A program made the position numbers and the translations under genes. Below, piece by piece: positions 9,484 to 18,937 of a DNA stretch of 37,729 nt; position 1 is the stretch's first letter, and each line of letters opens with the position of its first letter. The DNA is from Acidimicrobiia bacterium (GTDB lineage: Bacteria > Actinomycetota > Acidimicrobiia > Spongiisociales > UBA4744). The notes under the pieces are model-generated. The model was not told where the DNA came from. It did not search any database and saw only the letters and a list, made by a program, of their open reading frames with translations. Where the stretch lies: the NCBI GenBank assembly GCA_024763085.1, contig JANTGE010000004.1, forward strand, positions 1-37,729, given 5' to 3'.

Positions 9484-9599
9484 TACACTCCCGCCGATTC
9501 CACACACCCATCGTCCTCCCGACGGTCGAGGCGGCTGCCTCGCGGGAGCGGTCCTCCGGGCCGAGGCGGGTGGAGGCAGAACCGAAATAGGAGGCAACT
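9484..9599 (+). promoter_or_regulatory. rpsB promoter motif plus candidate structured 5' leader
   Basis: TACACTCCCG at 9484-9493; hairpin CTCCCG-(6)-GAGGC-ggct-GCCTC-g-CGGGAG at 9516-9548; CCTCC 9553-9557 can pair with GGAGG 9572-9576 or with the SD GGAGG 9590-9594. Confidence 0.5.
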
Positions 9600-10325
9600 G
9601 TGGCGAACGTCACGATGAAGCAGCTGCTCGAGGCCGGTGTCCACTTCGGACACCAGACCCGGCGCTGGAACCCCAAGATGGCGCCGTATATCTACGGTGC
9701 CCGCAACGGCATCCACATCATCGATCTGCGCAAGACGCTCGAGCAGATCGAGCTCGCCTACGATATGATCAGGGACACCGTCGCCGACGGAGGCACGGTC
9801 CTGTTCGTCGGAACCAAGAAGCAGGCCCAGGGCGCCGTCCAGGACGCCGCCACCAGGGCCGGGATGCCGTACGTCAACTTCAGGTGGCTTGGCGGCATGC
9901 TCACCAACTGGCAGACCATCCAGAAGCGGATCTTCTACATGAAGGAACTCCAGCGAATGGACGAGTCCGGTGAGATGGAGTCCCTCCCCAAGAAGGAACG
10001 GCTCCATCTGCGTCGAGAGTTCACCAAGCTCGAACGGGTGCTAGGCGGTGTGCGCGACATGCGCCGTCCACCCGACGTCGTGTTCATCATCGACATCATC
10101 ACCGAAGAGATCGCCCTGAAAGAGGCCAAACGTCTCAACATCCCCGTCGTCGCACTCGTCGATACCAACTGCGACCCAGATCCGGTCGACTACGTCATCC
10201 CGGGCAACGATGACGCCATCCGCTCGGCGCAGGTCATCTCCGACATGGTCGCGGACGCATGCATCGAGGGTCGGGACATCGCCGAGAAGGGCGTCACCAC
10301 AGAGAAGGAAGCACAAGATGGCTGA
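9600..10325 (+). CDS. rpsB: 30S ribosomal protein S2
   Basis: [46 protein letters not shown]... Confidence 0.97.
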   Translation: MANVTMKQLLEAGVHFGHQTRRWNPKMAPYIYGARNGIHIIDLRKTLEQIELAYDMIRDTVADGGTVLFVGTKKQAQGAVQDAATRAGMPYVNFRWLGGMLTNWQTIQKRIFYMKELQRMDESGEMESLPKKERLHLRREFTKLERVLGGVRDMRRPPDVVFIIDIITEEIALKEAKRLNIPVVALVDTNCDPDPVDYVIPGNDDAIRSAQVISDMVADACIEGRDIAEKGVTTEKEAQDG

Positions 10326-10935
10326 GTTCACCGCACAGGACGTACAGAAACTCCGCAAAGCCACCGGCGTCGGCATGATGGACGCCAAGAAAGCCCTCGA
10401 AGAAACCGGTGGCGACTTCGAGAAAGCCGGCGAGTACCTGCGCGAAAAAGGCCTCGCCGACGCAAAGAAACGAGCAGGCCGGGACGCCAATGACGGCGCC
10501 GTCGGCTACTACCTGCACCGGCAGTTGGGCCGCCCTGTCGTCGGCACCCTCGTCGAACTGGCGTCGGAGACCGACTTCGTCGCCAAGAGTCCTGAATTCC
10601 AGGAAGTCGCCAACGACATCGCCATGCACATTGCGGCCGCCGGACCCCGGTGGGTCCGCCGCGACGAAGTGCCCGGCGACGCCCTCGAAAAAGAGCGGGA
10701 GCTGATCACCCGTCAGGCCCAGAACGAAGGCAAACCGGAGCACATCATTCCGAAGATCGTCGAAGGCAAGCTGGCATCGTTCTTCGCCGACTATGTGCTC
10801 GAAGAACAGAAGTTCGTCAACCCGGACAAGTTCGAAGGCACCGTCGGCGAGATGGTCGCCGCGCTAGCCGCCAAGATGGGCGAGAACATCAGGGTACGAA
10901 GGTTCTGCAGGATCGCCGTCGGGGAGGAAGACTGA
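10318..10935 (+). CDS. tsf: Elongation factor Ts
   Basis: [45 protein letters not shown]...[13 protein letters not shown]. Confidence 0.97.
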   Translation: MAEFTAQDVQKLRKATGVGMMDAKKALEETGGDFEKAGEYLREKGLADAKKRAGRDANDGAVGYYLHRQLGRPVVGTLVELASETDFVAKSPEFQEVANDIAMHIAAAGPRWVRRDEVPGDALEKERELITRQAQNEGKPEHIIPKIVEGKLASFFADYVLEEQKFVNPDKFEGTVGEMVAALAAKMGENIRVRRFCRIAVGEED

Positions 10936-10937
10936 CG

Positions 10938-11642
10938 GTGTACCAGCGGGTCATCCTGAAGCTTTCCGGCGAGTCCTTCGCCGACCCCGAACTCGGCTAC
11001 GGGATCGACCCGTCGATCGTCAAGAGAGTCGCCGAAGAGATCGCCGAAGCCCATAGCACCGGCGTGCAGATGGGGATCGTGGTCGGCGGCGGCAACATCT
11101 TCCGAGGAATCTCATCGACTGCCGCCGGGATGGACCCGGCGACCGGCGACTCGATGGGCATGCTGGCAACCGTCATCAACGCGCTGGCCCTGCGGGACGC
11201 CCTCGAGAAGGCCGGTGTGCCCACTCGCGTGCAGACGGCCATTCCGATGCAGTCCCTCGCCGAGCCCTACATCCGGCTGCGGGCGATCCGTCACCTCGAG
11301 AAGGGACGAATCGTCGTGTTCGCCGCGGGCACCGGCAACCCGTTCTTCACCACCGACACGGCGGCGGCACTCCGCGGCATCGAGATCGGAGCCGAGGCGA
11401 TGCTGAAGGCGACCAGAGTCGACGGCGTCTACGACGCCGACCCGACCGGGAATCCGGATGCGCTCCTGCTGCGAGAGGTCGGATATATCGAGGTCATCTC
11501 CAAAGGTCTTCGGGTGATGGACTCCACCGCGGTTACCATGTGCAAGGACCATGCGCTTCCAATCGTGGTGTTCAACATCACGGAGCATGGAAATATCGTC
11601 AAGGCTGTACAAGGGGAGCGCATAGGGACGCTGGTCCGCTGA
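10938..11642 (+). CDS. pyrH: UMP kinase
   Basis: [35 protein letters not shown]...[12 protein letters not shown]...[23 protein letters not shown]. Confidence 0.96.
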   Translation: MYQRVILKLSGESFADPELGYGIDPSIVKRVAEEIAEAHSTGVQMGIVVGGGNIFRGISSTAAGMDPATGDSMGMLATVINALALRDALEKAGVPTRVQTAIPMQSLAEPYIRLRAIRHLEKGRIVVFAAGTGNPFFTTDTAAALRGIEIGAEAMLKATRVDGVYDADPTGNPDALLLREVGYIEVISKGLRVMDSTAVTMCKDHALPIVVFNITEHGNIVKAVQGERIGTLVR

Positions 11643-11652
11643 GGAGGGCGTC

Positions 11653-12204
11653 ATGTTGCGAGAGATACTCGGCGAAGCCGAGGAGAAGATGGAGCATGCC
11701 ATCGAGCATGTGCAGGCCGAGTTCTCGACGGTGCGCACCGGACGCGCCAACCCGGGAATCCTGTCGCGGATCATGGTCGACTATTACGGCGCGCCGACGC
11801 CGCTGCAGCAGCTGGCGTCGTTTTCGGTACCCGAACCCCGACTGCTGGTCGTCTCCCCGTACGACAAGTCGGCGATGGGGGAGATCGAGAAGGCCATCCG
11901 TATGTCCGACCTGGGTCTCAACCCGGCAAGCGACGGGCATGTGCTACGTCTGGCCTTCCCTCCGCTGACGGAGGAACGCCGGCACGAACTGACCCGTCTC
12001 GTCCGGCACATGGCCGAAGACGGCCGGGTCGCGGTGCGCAATGTCCGCCGACACGCAAAGAGCGACCTCGAGGCGATGCAAGGCGAGGTCTCCGACGACG
12101 ACATCCGCCGTGCCGAAAAGGACCTCCAGGAACTGACCGACCAGGCAATCGCCAGGATCGACGAGCTGTTGGAGCGCAAGGAGCAGGAGCTGCTCGAGAT
12201 ATGA
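11653..12204 (+). CDS. frr: Ribosome recycling factor
   Basis: MLREILGEAEEKMEHAIEHVQAEFSTVRTGRANPGILSRIMVDYYGAPTPLQQLASFSVPEPRLLVV. Confidence 0.97.
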   Translation: MLREILGEAEEKMEHAIEHVQAEFSTVRTGRANPGILSRIMVDYYGAPTPLQQLASFSVPEPRLLVVSPYDKSAMGEIEKAIRMSDLGLNPASDGHVLRLAFPPLTEERRHELTRLVRHMAEDGRVAVRNVRRHAKSDLEAMQGEVSDDDIRRAEKDLQELTDQAIARIDELLERKEQELLEI

Positions 12205-13394
12205 GCGACGAGGAGCACGGCGGCGAAGTGGTGGCTTTTCCGGGCCATCCCTCGGGAGCCTCTCAGGAAGAGGAGTCTGGCCAGAAGCCTGAAGCGGAGC
12301 CCGACGAGGATTTCGAGCAGACGTCAGAGCCAGGCCCGGTCGACATCGAGTCCGACGAAGACTTCGAAGACTTCCTCACAGGAGCGTCGGTCCTCGACGA
12401 CTACACCCGGGAGGACTACGTCCGGGCGACGACCGAAGAGTATCGGGACCTCGCGGAAGCCATCGCCAAAGCCGCAGAAGAGGATGTCGAGATGCAGGCC
12501 GTCGCGGCCTCCATGCCCGGGCTGGACTCAGGCATCGTCGGCTTCGACGACGTCACCGGAGAGGTGGCAGAGAGCACCGAAGCTCCGCCCTCCGACACGG
12601 CGGTCAGGTTCGCCACCGGGCTGCTGCTCATCGCCATCTTCTTGACCGTCCTTGCGCTCGGCGGCGTCTGGTTCGGATTGTTCGTCCTGGCGGCGTCGAT
12701 CCTCGCCGTCGGGGAGTTCTACGCGACGTTCCGACGCAAGGGCTATGTCCCCCTCGCGTTGTTCGGGCTTCTCGGGACGATCGGCATCATGGCGGCAGGC
12801 TGGTACGGATCTGGACCAGGCACCGTGGCCACGGCCACCGGGCTGACCGTTCTGGCCATCGTCTTCTGGTACGCCCTGGTGCCGCGGCGCAGGCCGCTGG
12901 AGAACGCCGTAGTGACCATCCTCGGAGTGGTGTGGATTCCCACCCTGCTGGCATTTGCGATGTTCATCATCAAAGCGCCCCGGGCGCAACCGCTCGTCAT
13001 CGCCCTCGTCGGTATGACGGCCCTCTTCGACGCCGGCTCCTACTTCGCCGGCCGGACGTTCGGTCGCACCCAGCTGGCACCCCGTCTCTCTCCGAACAAA
13101 ACGGTTGAAGGAGCCATCGGGGGACTGGTGACGGCCTTCGCCGCCGGTGTCGCGCTGTGGCTGATCCCATGGTTCCAGTTTTCCCTCGGTGCCGGGCTGG
13201 GGCTGGCCGCGCTCGTCGCCGTGTTCGGCCTTGCCGGCGACCTCGCGGAGTCGATGGTCAAACGAGCCGTCGGGGTGAAGGACATGGGAACGGTGCTGCC
13301 CGGGCACGGCGGTCTTCTCGATCGTGTCGACAGCTTCATCTTCACGATTCCGGTCGGCTACCTCTTCTTCTCCTGGCTCGGCTACCTGGCGTGA
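12201..13394 (+). CDS. cdsA: Phosphatidate cytidylyltransferase with ~130 aa acidic N-terminal extension
   Basis: TM-rich C-terminal part with CdsA signature region SPNKTVEGAIGG...VAVFGLAGDLAESMVKRAVGVKDMGTVLPGHGGLLDRVDSFIF; acidic N-terminus. Confidence 0.93.
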   Translation: MSDEEHGGEVVAFPGHPSGASQEEESGQKPEAEPDEDFEQTSEPGPVDIESDEDFEDFLTGASVLDDYTREDYVRATTEEYRDLAEAIAKAAEEDVEMQAVAASMPGLDSGIVGFDDVTGEVAESTEAPPSDTAVRFATGLLLIAIFLTVLALGGVWFGLFVLAASILAVGEFYATFRRKGYVPLALFGLLGTIGIMAAGWYGSGPGTVATATGLTVLAIVFWYALVPRRRPLENAVVTILGVVWIPTLLAFAMFIIKAPRAQPLVIALVGMTALFDAGSYFAGRTFGRTQLAPRLSPNKTVEGAIGGLVTAFAAGVALWLIPWFQFSLGAGLGLAALVAVFGLAGDLAESMVKRAVGVKDMGTVLPGHGGLLDRVDSFIFTIPVGYLFFSWLGYLA

Positions 13395-14524
13395 ACCCAC
13401 TGATCATTCTGGGAGCGACCGGATCGATCGGTCGGCAGGCCTTCGACGTGGCTTCGCGGCTCGACATCCCGGTCGCAGGGATTGCGGCCCGGCGGGGCTC
13501 CGACGAACTCTACGAGCGTGCCGTAGCGCATCCGGACGCCCGTGTCGCCGTAGCGGCGCCTACCGGCGCCGAACGGGAACGTTTTGGCCGTCTTGGCCGA
13601 CGCGTGGCATTCGGCGCCGAGGCCGTCGCTGAACTTGCCCGAGTGCCAGGAGTGACGGTGCTCAACGGCGTGGTCGGCGCGGCCGGCCTCCCGGCATCGA
13701 TCGCTGCACTTGAGGCCGGCAACCGGCTCGCCCTCGCCAACAAAGAGAGCCTGGTCACCGCCGGACCCCTCGTGATCGAAGCCAAAGATCGCGGCGGCGG
13801 AGAACTGATTCCGGTCGACTCGGAGCATTCGGCGTTGTTTCAATGCCTCGTCGGTGAGCCTTCCGAGTCGGTGCGGAGACTCATCCTGACGGCCTCGGGA
13901 GGCCCACTGCGCGGCAAATCACGAACCGAGGTCGAGCAGGCCGGACCTGCCGAAGTGCTTGCGCATCCCACGTGGTCGATGGGGCCGCGCATCACCGTCG
14001 ACTCGGCCACGCTCGTCAACAAAGGGTTCGAAGTCATCGAGGCGCACCATCTGTTCGGGATCCCCTACGAGAGAATCGACGTGGTCGTGCATCCGCAGAG
14101 CATCGTCCACTCCCTCGTCGAGTTCGTCGACGGTTCGGTCAAAGCCCAGCTCGGCGAGCCCGACATGCGAGTGCCGATCCAGTACGCGATCACCTATCCC
14201 GACCGCGTCGAAGCTCCTGTCGCCGGCCTCGACTTGCCGACGCTCGAGTTCACGCCGCGAGATCCGGCGATCACACCGGCGTTCGACCTGGTCGTGGAGG
14301 CGGGGCGGCGGGGCGGTGCGGCACCGATTGCGGTCAACGCAGCGGACGAAGTAGCGGTCAGAGCGTTCCTCGACGGGCGGATCGGCCTCTTCGGGATCGT
14401 CTCGGTGCTGGAAGGGGTCCTTCGACGCATCGACGACCGCGAGATCAACTCCGTCTCCGATGTGCTGGATGTCGACCGGGAGGCACGCACCCTCGCGATG
14501 CAGGAGGCAGGGCTCGCATGCTGA
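13391..14524 (+). CDS. dxr: 1-deoxy-D-xylulose-5-phosphate reductoisomerase
   Basis: LIILGATGSIGRQAFDV...LALANKESLVTAG...IPVDSEHSALFQCL...DSATLVNKGFEVIEAHHLF. Confidence 0.96.
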   Translation: MNPLIILGATGSIGRQAFDVASRLDIPVAGIAARRGSDELYERAVAHPDARVAVAAPTGAERERFGRLGRRVAFGAEAVAELARVPGVTVLNGVVGAAGLPASIAALEAGNRLALANKESLVTAGPLVIEAKDRGGGELIPVDSEHSALFQCLVGEPSESVRRLILTASGGPLRGKSRTEVEQAGPAEVLAHPTWSMGPRITVDSATLVNKGFEVIEAHHLFGIPYERIDVVVHPQSIVHSLVEFVDGSVKAQLGEPDMRVPIQYAITYPDRVEAPVAGLDLPTLEFTPRDPAITPAFDLVVEAGRRGGAAPIAVNAADEVAVRAFLDGRIGLFGIVSVLEGVLRRIDDREINSVSDVLDVDREARTLAMQEAGLAC

Positions 14525-14558
14525 CTATGACGGCGAGTTCGTTAGCGTTGGGGCGGCA

Positions 14559-15665
14559 ATGACCGGTGGCATCATCATGCTCGTCGCCGTGGTCGCTTCG
14601 ATCATGGTGCACGAGGCGGGACACTATTTCGCGGCTCGCGCCGTGGGCATCAAGGCGACCGAGTTCTTCTTCGGGTTCGGTCCCAAGATCTGGTCCACGA
14701 AACGCGGCGAGACCGAGTTCGGCGTCAAGGCGATTCCCCTCGGCGGATATGTGCGAATCGCCGGGATGGATCCGTTCGAGGAGGTCGACCCGGAGGATCG
14801 GGGCCGCACCTATCGCGACAAGAAGTTCTGGCAGAAGTCACTGGTAGTGATGGCGGGCGTCATCCTCCATTTCTTCATGGCCTATGTGCTGCTGTTCGGA
14901 GTCATCGTCGGCTACGGCCTGGAGAACCCGGACAAGCCGTTGACCACCGTGGCGTTCGTACAAACGACCCTCGACGACGGCAGTCCGGCTCCGGCAGCCC
15001 TCGCCGGTCTGAAACCTGGCGATACGATCGTCGCCGTCGACGGAACACCGGTCGACTCCTGGGACGCACTGTCGGCAGCGATCGCCGCACATCCCGGAGA
15101 TTCGGTCGAACTCACGGTAGAACGAGACGGCCAGATGATCACGATCGAAGCCACGCTGGCGGCGGCTCCCGATACCGGAAAGGGTTATCTCGGCATCTCG
15201 CCGGCCTATCAGCGCGATCCGGTACCCGTCTTCACCGCCGCCGGACTCGCCGGACGCACGGTCGGCGGTCTCACCCTCGAAACGTTCAAAGCCATCGGCA
15301 ACCTCGTCAAGCCGTCGTCACTTGCCCGGCTTGCCGGAGCCTTCGTCGGCAACACCGACGTTCCCGACGAGATCCGGCCGGTGAGTCCCGTCGGAATCGT
15401 CCGTCTCGGAGAAGGACTCGACCTGCGTTCGCTGCTCGGGCTGATCGCCATGGTGAACGTGGTGCTCGGCGTCTTCAACGGCCTTCCCCTGTTCCCACTC
15501 GACGGGGGACACTTCGTCGTGGCGCTCTGGGAGCGAATCACCCACCGGGAAGTCGACATGCGCAAAATGATGCCGGTGGCAGCCGCCGTCATGGCGCTCG
15601 TGATCTTTCTGTTCTCGGTGGCGTTGCTGCTGGACATTGTCAACCCGATCACCCTCGGTGGCTGA
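14559..15665 (+). CDS. Site-2 protease family RIP metalloprotease (RseP/Rip1-like)
   Basis: SIMVHEAGHYFAARAVGIKATEFFFGFGPKIWS (HExxH), PDZ region, FNGLPLFPLDGGH. Confidence 0.94.
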   Translation: MTGGIIMLVAVVASIMVHEAGHYFAARAVGIKATEFFFGFGPKIWSTKRGETEFGVKAIPLGGYVRIAGMDPFEEVDPEDRGRTYRDKKFWQKSLVVMAGVILHFFMAYVLLFGVIVGYGLENPDKPLTTVAFVQTTLDDGSPAPAALAGLKPGDTIVAVDGTPVDSWDALSAAIAAHPGDSVELTVERDGQMITIEATLAAAPDTGKGYLGISPAYQRDPVPVFTAAGLAGRTVGGLTLETFKAIGNLVKPSSLARLAGAFVGNTDVPDEIRPVSPVGIVRLGEGLDLRSLLGLIAMVNVVLGVFNGLPLFPLDGGHFVVALWERITHREVDMRKMMPVAAAVMALVIFLFSVALLLDIVNPITLGG

Positions 15666-15666
15666 C

Positions 15667-16869
15667 ATGGATCGACGGCAGACCCGGCAAATCCGGGTAG
15701 GAGACGTGCCGGTTGGCGGCGGCGCCCCGGTGTCCGTCCAATCGATGACGACCACCAAGACCGCTGACGTCGGCGAGACCCTCGCCCAGGTGTACGCACT
15801 GAAAGGCGCCGGGGCCGACATCGTTCGCATCACCTGCAACACCGTGGAAGCAGCCCAGGGTTTGGCCGAGATCGTTCCCCGATCACCGGTGCCGATCATC
15901 GCCGACATTCACTTCCAGTACCGGCTCGCCCTTGCCGCCCTCGAGGCGGGCGTCGACGGTCTCCGTCTCAACCCGGGCAACATACGGAACGAAGACCACA
16001 TCAAGACGGTCGCACGTGAGGCGAAGGCTCGCGGTGTACCGATCCGGGTCGGGGTGAATGCCGGGTCCCTGGACAAGGACCTGCTCGCCGAATACGGCGG
16101 TCCCGTACCGGAGGCGCTGGTGGCATCGGCGGTGAAAGAGATCCGATACCTGGAAGATGTCGACTTCACCGACATCAAGATCTCGGTCAAACACTCCCAC
16201 GTGCCGTCGATGGTCGCGTCGTACCGCCTGCTCGCCGACACGGTCGACTATCCGCTCCATCTGGGCGTGACCGAGGCGGGCCCTCCACCCGGCGGACTCA
16301 TCAAGTCGGTGGCCGGCATCGCCACCCTGCTCCTCGAAGGCATCGGCGACACGATCAGATTCTCGCTGACCGCCGATCCGGTGGAAGAGGCGAAGGCCGG
16401 CAGGCAACTCCTCGAGTACCTCGGCCTTCGAGAGCGGCAAGGTCTTGACCTCATCGCCTGCCCGTCATGTGGGAGAGCCGAAGTCGACGTGATCGAGGTC
16501 GCCACCAGGGCCCAGCGCCAACTCGAAGCCGCCAATCTCCCGATCCAGGTCGCCGTCATGGGATGCATCGTCAACGGCCCCGGCGAAGCGAGAGAGGCCG
16601 ACATAGGGATCGCCGCCGGGCGGGGGAAGGGACACCTGTTCATCAAGGGGCAGGTGGTCCGCGTCGTCGACGAAGCCGACATGGTCGATGCCCTTCTCGA
16701 CGAGGCAAGAAAACTCGTCGATGAGGGGGTCGAAGCTCGGCTTGCGGCAGCCGACCAGGCGGCCCGGGAGGCAGCCGAAGCCGAAGCCGTCGCCCTCGCC
16801 GAAGCGCAAGGGGACGCCAACCAGGCGGCCAGGAAGCGGCGGGCCGTCGCCGACGTCGCGGAAGGTTGA
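15667..16869 (+). CDS. ispG: 4-hydroxy-3-methylbut-2-enyl-diphosphate synthase
   Basis: VQSMTTTKTADVGETLAQVYALKGAGADIVRITCNTVEAA...CPSCGRAEVDV...MGCIVNGPGEAREADIGIAAGRGKGHLFIKG. Confidence 0.96.
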   Translation: MDRRQTRQIRVGDVPVGGGAPVSVQSMTTTKTADVGETLAQVYALKGAGADIVRITCNTVEAAQGLAEIVPRSPVPIIADIHFQYRLALAALEAGVDGLRLNPGNIRNEDHIKTVAREAKARGVPIRVGVNAGSLDKDLLAEYGGPVPEALVASAVKEIRYLEDVDFTDIKISVKHSHVPSMVASYRLLADTVDYPLHLGVTEAGPPPGGLIKSVAGIATLLLEGIGDTIRFSLTADPVEEAKAGRQLLEYLGLRERQGLDLIACPSCGRAEVDVIEVATRAQRQLEAANLPIQVAVMGCIVNGPGEAREADIGIAAGRGKGHLFIKGQVVRVVDEADMVDALLDEARKLVDEGVEARLAAADQAAREAAEAEAVALAEAQGDANQAARKRRAVADVAEG

Positions 16870-16911
16870 TCTGGCAGGGTATCCTTTCGGCCCACCGCGA
16901 GAGAGGACACC

Positions 16912-18351
16912 GTGGCGCAGAAGGTCACTCCCCGAAGTCAAGATTTCAGTCGCTGGTACACCGACGTCGTCCAGTACGCCGAGCTGGCCGACTACTCGCC
17001 GGTTCGCGGGAGCATGGTCATCCGTCCGTACGGGTATGCCCTCTGGGAGCACATGCAGCGGGCGCTGGACGACATGTTTCGAGCAACTGGGCATCAGAAC
17101 GCCTACTTCCCGCTTTTCATCCCCTTGTCGTTCATCGAGAAGGAGGCCGAGCACGTCGAAGGCTTCTCCCCGGAACTGGCGATCGTCACCCACGGCGGCG
17201 GCAAGAAACTCGAAGACCCCCTCGTGGTCAGGCCGACCTCCGAGACGATCATCAACGCCATGTTCGCGAAGTGGATCAAGAGCTATCGCGATCTGCCGTT
17301 GCTCATCAACCAGTGGGCAAACGTCGTCCGATGGGAGATGCGAACCCGCCTGTTCCTCCGCACCACAGAGTTCCTCTGGCAGGAGGGCCACACCGCCCAT
17401 GAGACCGAGCAGGAGGCCAGAGACGAAGCTCGGCTGATGCTCGACGTCTATGCCAAGTTCGCAGAAGAGTGGGCGGCGACGCCGGTCGTCAAAGGCATCA
17501 AGACCGACGCGGAGAAGTTCGCCGGGGCCGTCGAGTCCTACAGCATCGAAGCCATGATGGGCGACCTCAAGGCGCTCCAGGCCGGCACCTCCCACTACTT
17601 GGGGCAGAATTTCGCCAAGGCGTTCGACACGCAGTTTCTCGACCGGAACAACGAGTTGCAGTATCCCTACCAGACCTCGTGGGGGGTGAGTACCCGGCTC
17701 GTCGGCATGACCGTCCTCGTGCATGGCGACGATCAGGGCCTGATCCTGCCGCCCCGTCTCGCACCTCACCAGGTGGTGGTGGTGCCGATCATTTCGTCGG
17801 AGGAGACAGCCGACCAGGTGATGGACGCCGGCTGGTCGGTGACCTCCGCGTTGCACGACGCCGGGATCAGGGTCACGATGGACGACCGCGACGGTGTGCG
17901 ACCGGGTTTCAAATTCAACGAATGGGAGATGAAGGGTGTCCCGCTCCGCGTCGAAGTCGGGCCCCGGGACCTGGCCGAGGGAAACGTCACGTTGGCCCGT
18001 CGAGACCTCGGGAGAGAAGGCAAACAGTCGGTTGCGCTCGAGCAGGTCGCCACCGTCGCCACCGACTTGCTCGAAGAGATCCAGCAGGCCCTCTTCGATC
18101 GGGCCGCCACCTTCATGGCGGACAACACCTTCTATCCGGCAACGTATGGGGAGCTGGTTGAAGGCATCGAATCCGGTGGTGGTTTCTTCTATGCCGGGTG
18201 GTGCGGCTCGGCGGCTTGCGAAGCAAAGGTGAAAGACGACACTCAGGCAACGATCCGGTGCCTGCCCTTCGATCAGCCAGATGATCCAGGACCGTGTATC
18301 GTATGTGAACAGCCGGGTGCTCATCAGGCCGTATTTGCCAAGGCCTATTGA
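16912..18351 (+). CDS. proS: Prolyl-tRNA synthetase, archaeal/eukaryote-like (short) type
   Basis: MAQKVTPRSQDFSRWYTDVVQYAELADYSPVRGSMVIRPYGYALWE...RPTSETIINAMFAKWIKSYRDLPLLINQWANVVRWEMRTRLFLRTTEFLWQEGHTAH; C-terminal CGSAAC...CIVCEQ. Confidence 0.94.
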   Translation: MAQKVTPRSQDFSRWYTDVVQYAELADYSPVRGSMVIRPYGYALWEHMQRALDDMFRATGHQNAYFPLFIPLSFIEKEAEHVEGFSPELAIVTHGGGKKLEDPLVVRPTSETIINAMFAKWIKSYRDLPLLINQWANVVRWEMRTRLFLRTTEFLWQEGHTAHETEQEARDEARLMLDVYAKFAEEWAATPVVKGIKTDAEKFAGAVESYSIEAMMGDLKALQAGTSHYLGQNFAKAFDTQFLDRNNELQYPYQTSWGVSTRLVGMTVLVHGDDQGLILPPRLAPHQVVVVPIISSEETADQVMDAGWSVTSALHDAGIRVTMDDRDGVRPGFKFNEWEMKGVPLRVEVGPRDLAEGNVTLARRDLGREGKQSVALEQVATVATDLLEEIQQALFDRAATFMADNTFYPATYGELVEGIESGGGFFYAGWCGSAACEAKVKDDTQATIRCLPFDQPDDPGPCIVCEQPGAHQAVFAKAY

Positions 18352-18365
18352 GCCGGGCTTTCGCG

Positions 18366-18384
18366 CGTCGCGCCTGACGCGACG
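18366..18384 (+). terminator. Hairpin downstream of proS (no U-tract)
   Basis: CGTCGCG-cctga-CGCGACG, 7-bp perfect stem. Confidence 0.4.
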
Positions 18385-18388
18385 AGGG

Positions 18389-18394
18389 TATACT
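18389..18394 (+). promoter_or_regulatory. Predicted -10 (GGGTATACT) for the rimP-nusA-infB operon
   Basis: TATACT (5/6 consensus) about 70 nt before rimP. Confidence 0.5.
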
Positions 18395-18426
18395 TCTGTC
18401 GGAAAACCGACGGACGCTACTTGAGA

Positions 18427-18453
18427 GGTGGGCGCCCATGCCCACCTTTCTTG
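18427..18453 (+). terminator. Leader attenuator/terminator before rimP
   Basis: GGTGGGC-gcccat-GCCCACC followed by TTTCTT, between the predicted promoter and the rimP start. Confidence 0.6.
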
Positions 18454-18463
18454 ACGAGGAGAT

Positions 18464-18937
18464 ATGAAGGATCTGTGGGATGTCATCGAGCGGTATGTGA
18501 CCGCCGAAGGCCTGGAACTCGACGACGTCGAGTGGGTCGGCCGCGTCCTCCGGGTCACGATCGACGCCGAGGGCGGCGTCGACGTCGAGCGGCTGGCCGA
18601 CGTGTCGACGGGCCTGTCGCGGATCCTCGACGAACAGGAGAAGGACTCCGGTTCCTACACGCTCGAGGTCTCGTCACCCGGCCTCGAACGCAAGCTTCGC
18701 CGACCGGCTCACTTCGCCAAAGCCGTCGGTCGGGAGGTGGCAATCACCACACGGGGCGAGATCGGCGGAGATCACAGCCATCGCGGGCTGTTGGAGGCCT
18801 ACGGAGATGACACCTGCGTGGTCCGTGTAGGTGACGAAGAACGACGGATACCCCTTGGGGAGATCACCTCGGCTCGGACGGTGTTCCGGTGGGAACCCAC
18901 AGCGAAGCCGGGGAAGAAACGGGAGAAGACACGATGA
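18464..18937 (+). CDS. rimP: Ribosome maturation factor RimP
   Basis: MKDLWDVIERYVTAEGLELDDVEWVG...YTLEVSSPGLERKLRRPAHFAKAVGREV. Confidence 0.93.
   Translation: MKDLWDVIERYVTAEGLELDDVEWVGRVLRVTIDAEGGVDVERLADVSTGLSRILDEQEKDSGSYTLEVSSPGLERKLRRPAHFAKAVGREVAITTRGEIGGDHSHRGLLEAYGDDTCVVRVGDEERRIPLGEITSARTVFRWEPTAKPGKKREKTR

Noticed and set aside
16465-18558. 697-aa minus-strand ORF
   Set aside because: Antisense to ispG/proS/rimP; no recognisable family. Long antisense frames are expected in high-GC coding DNA.
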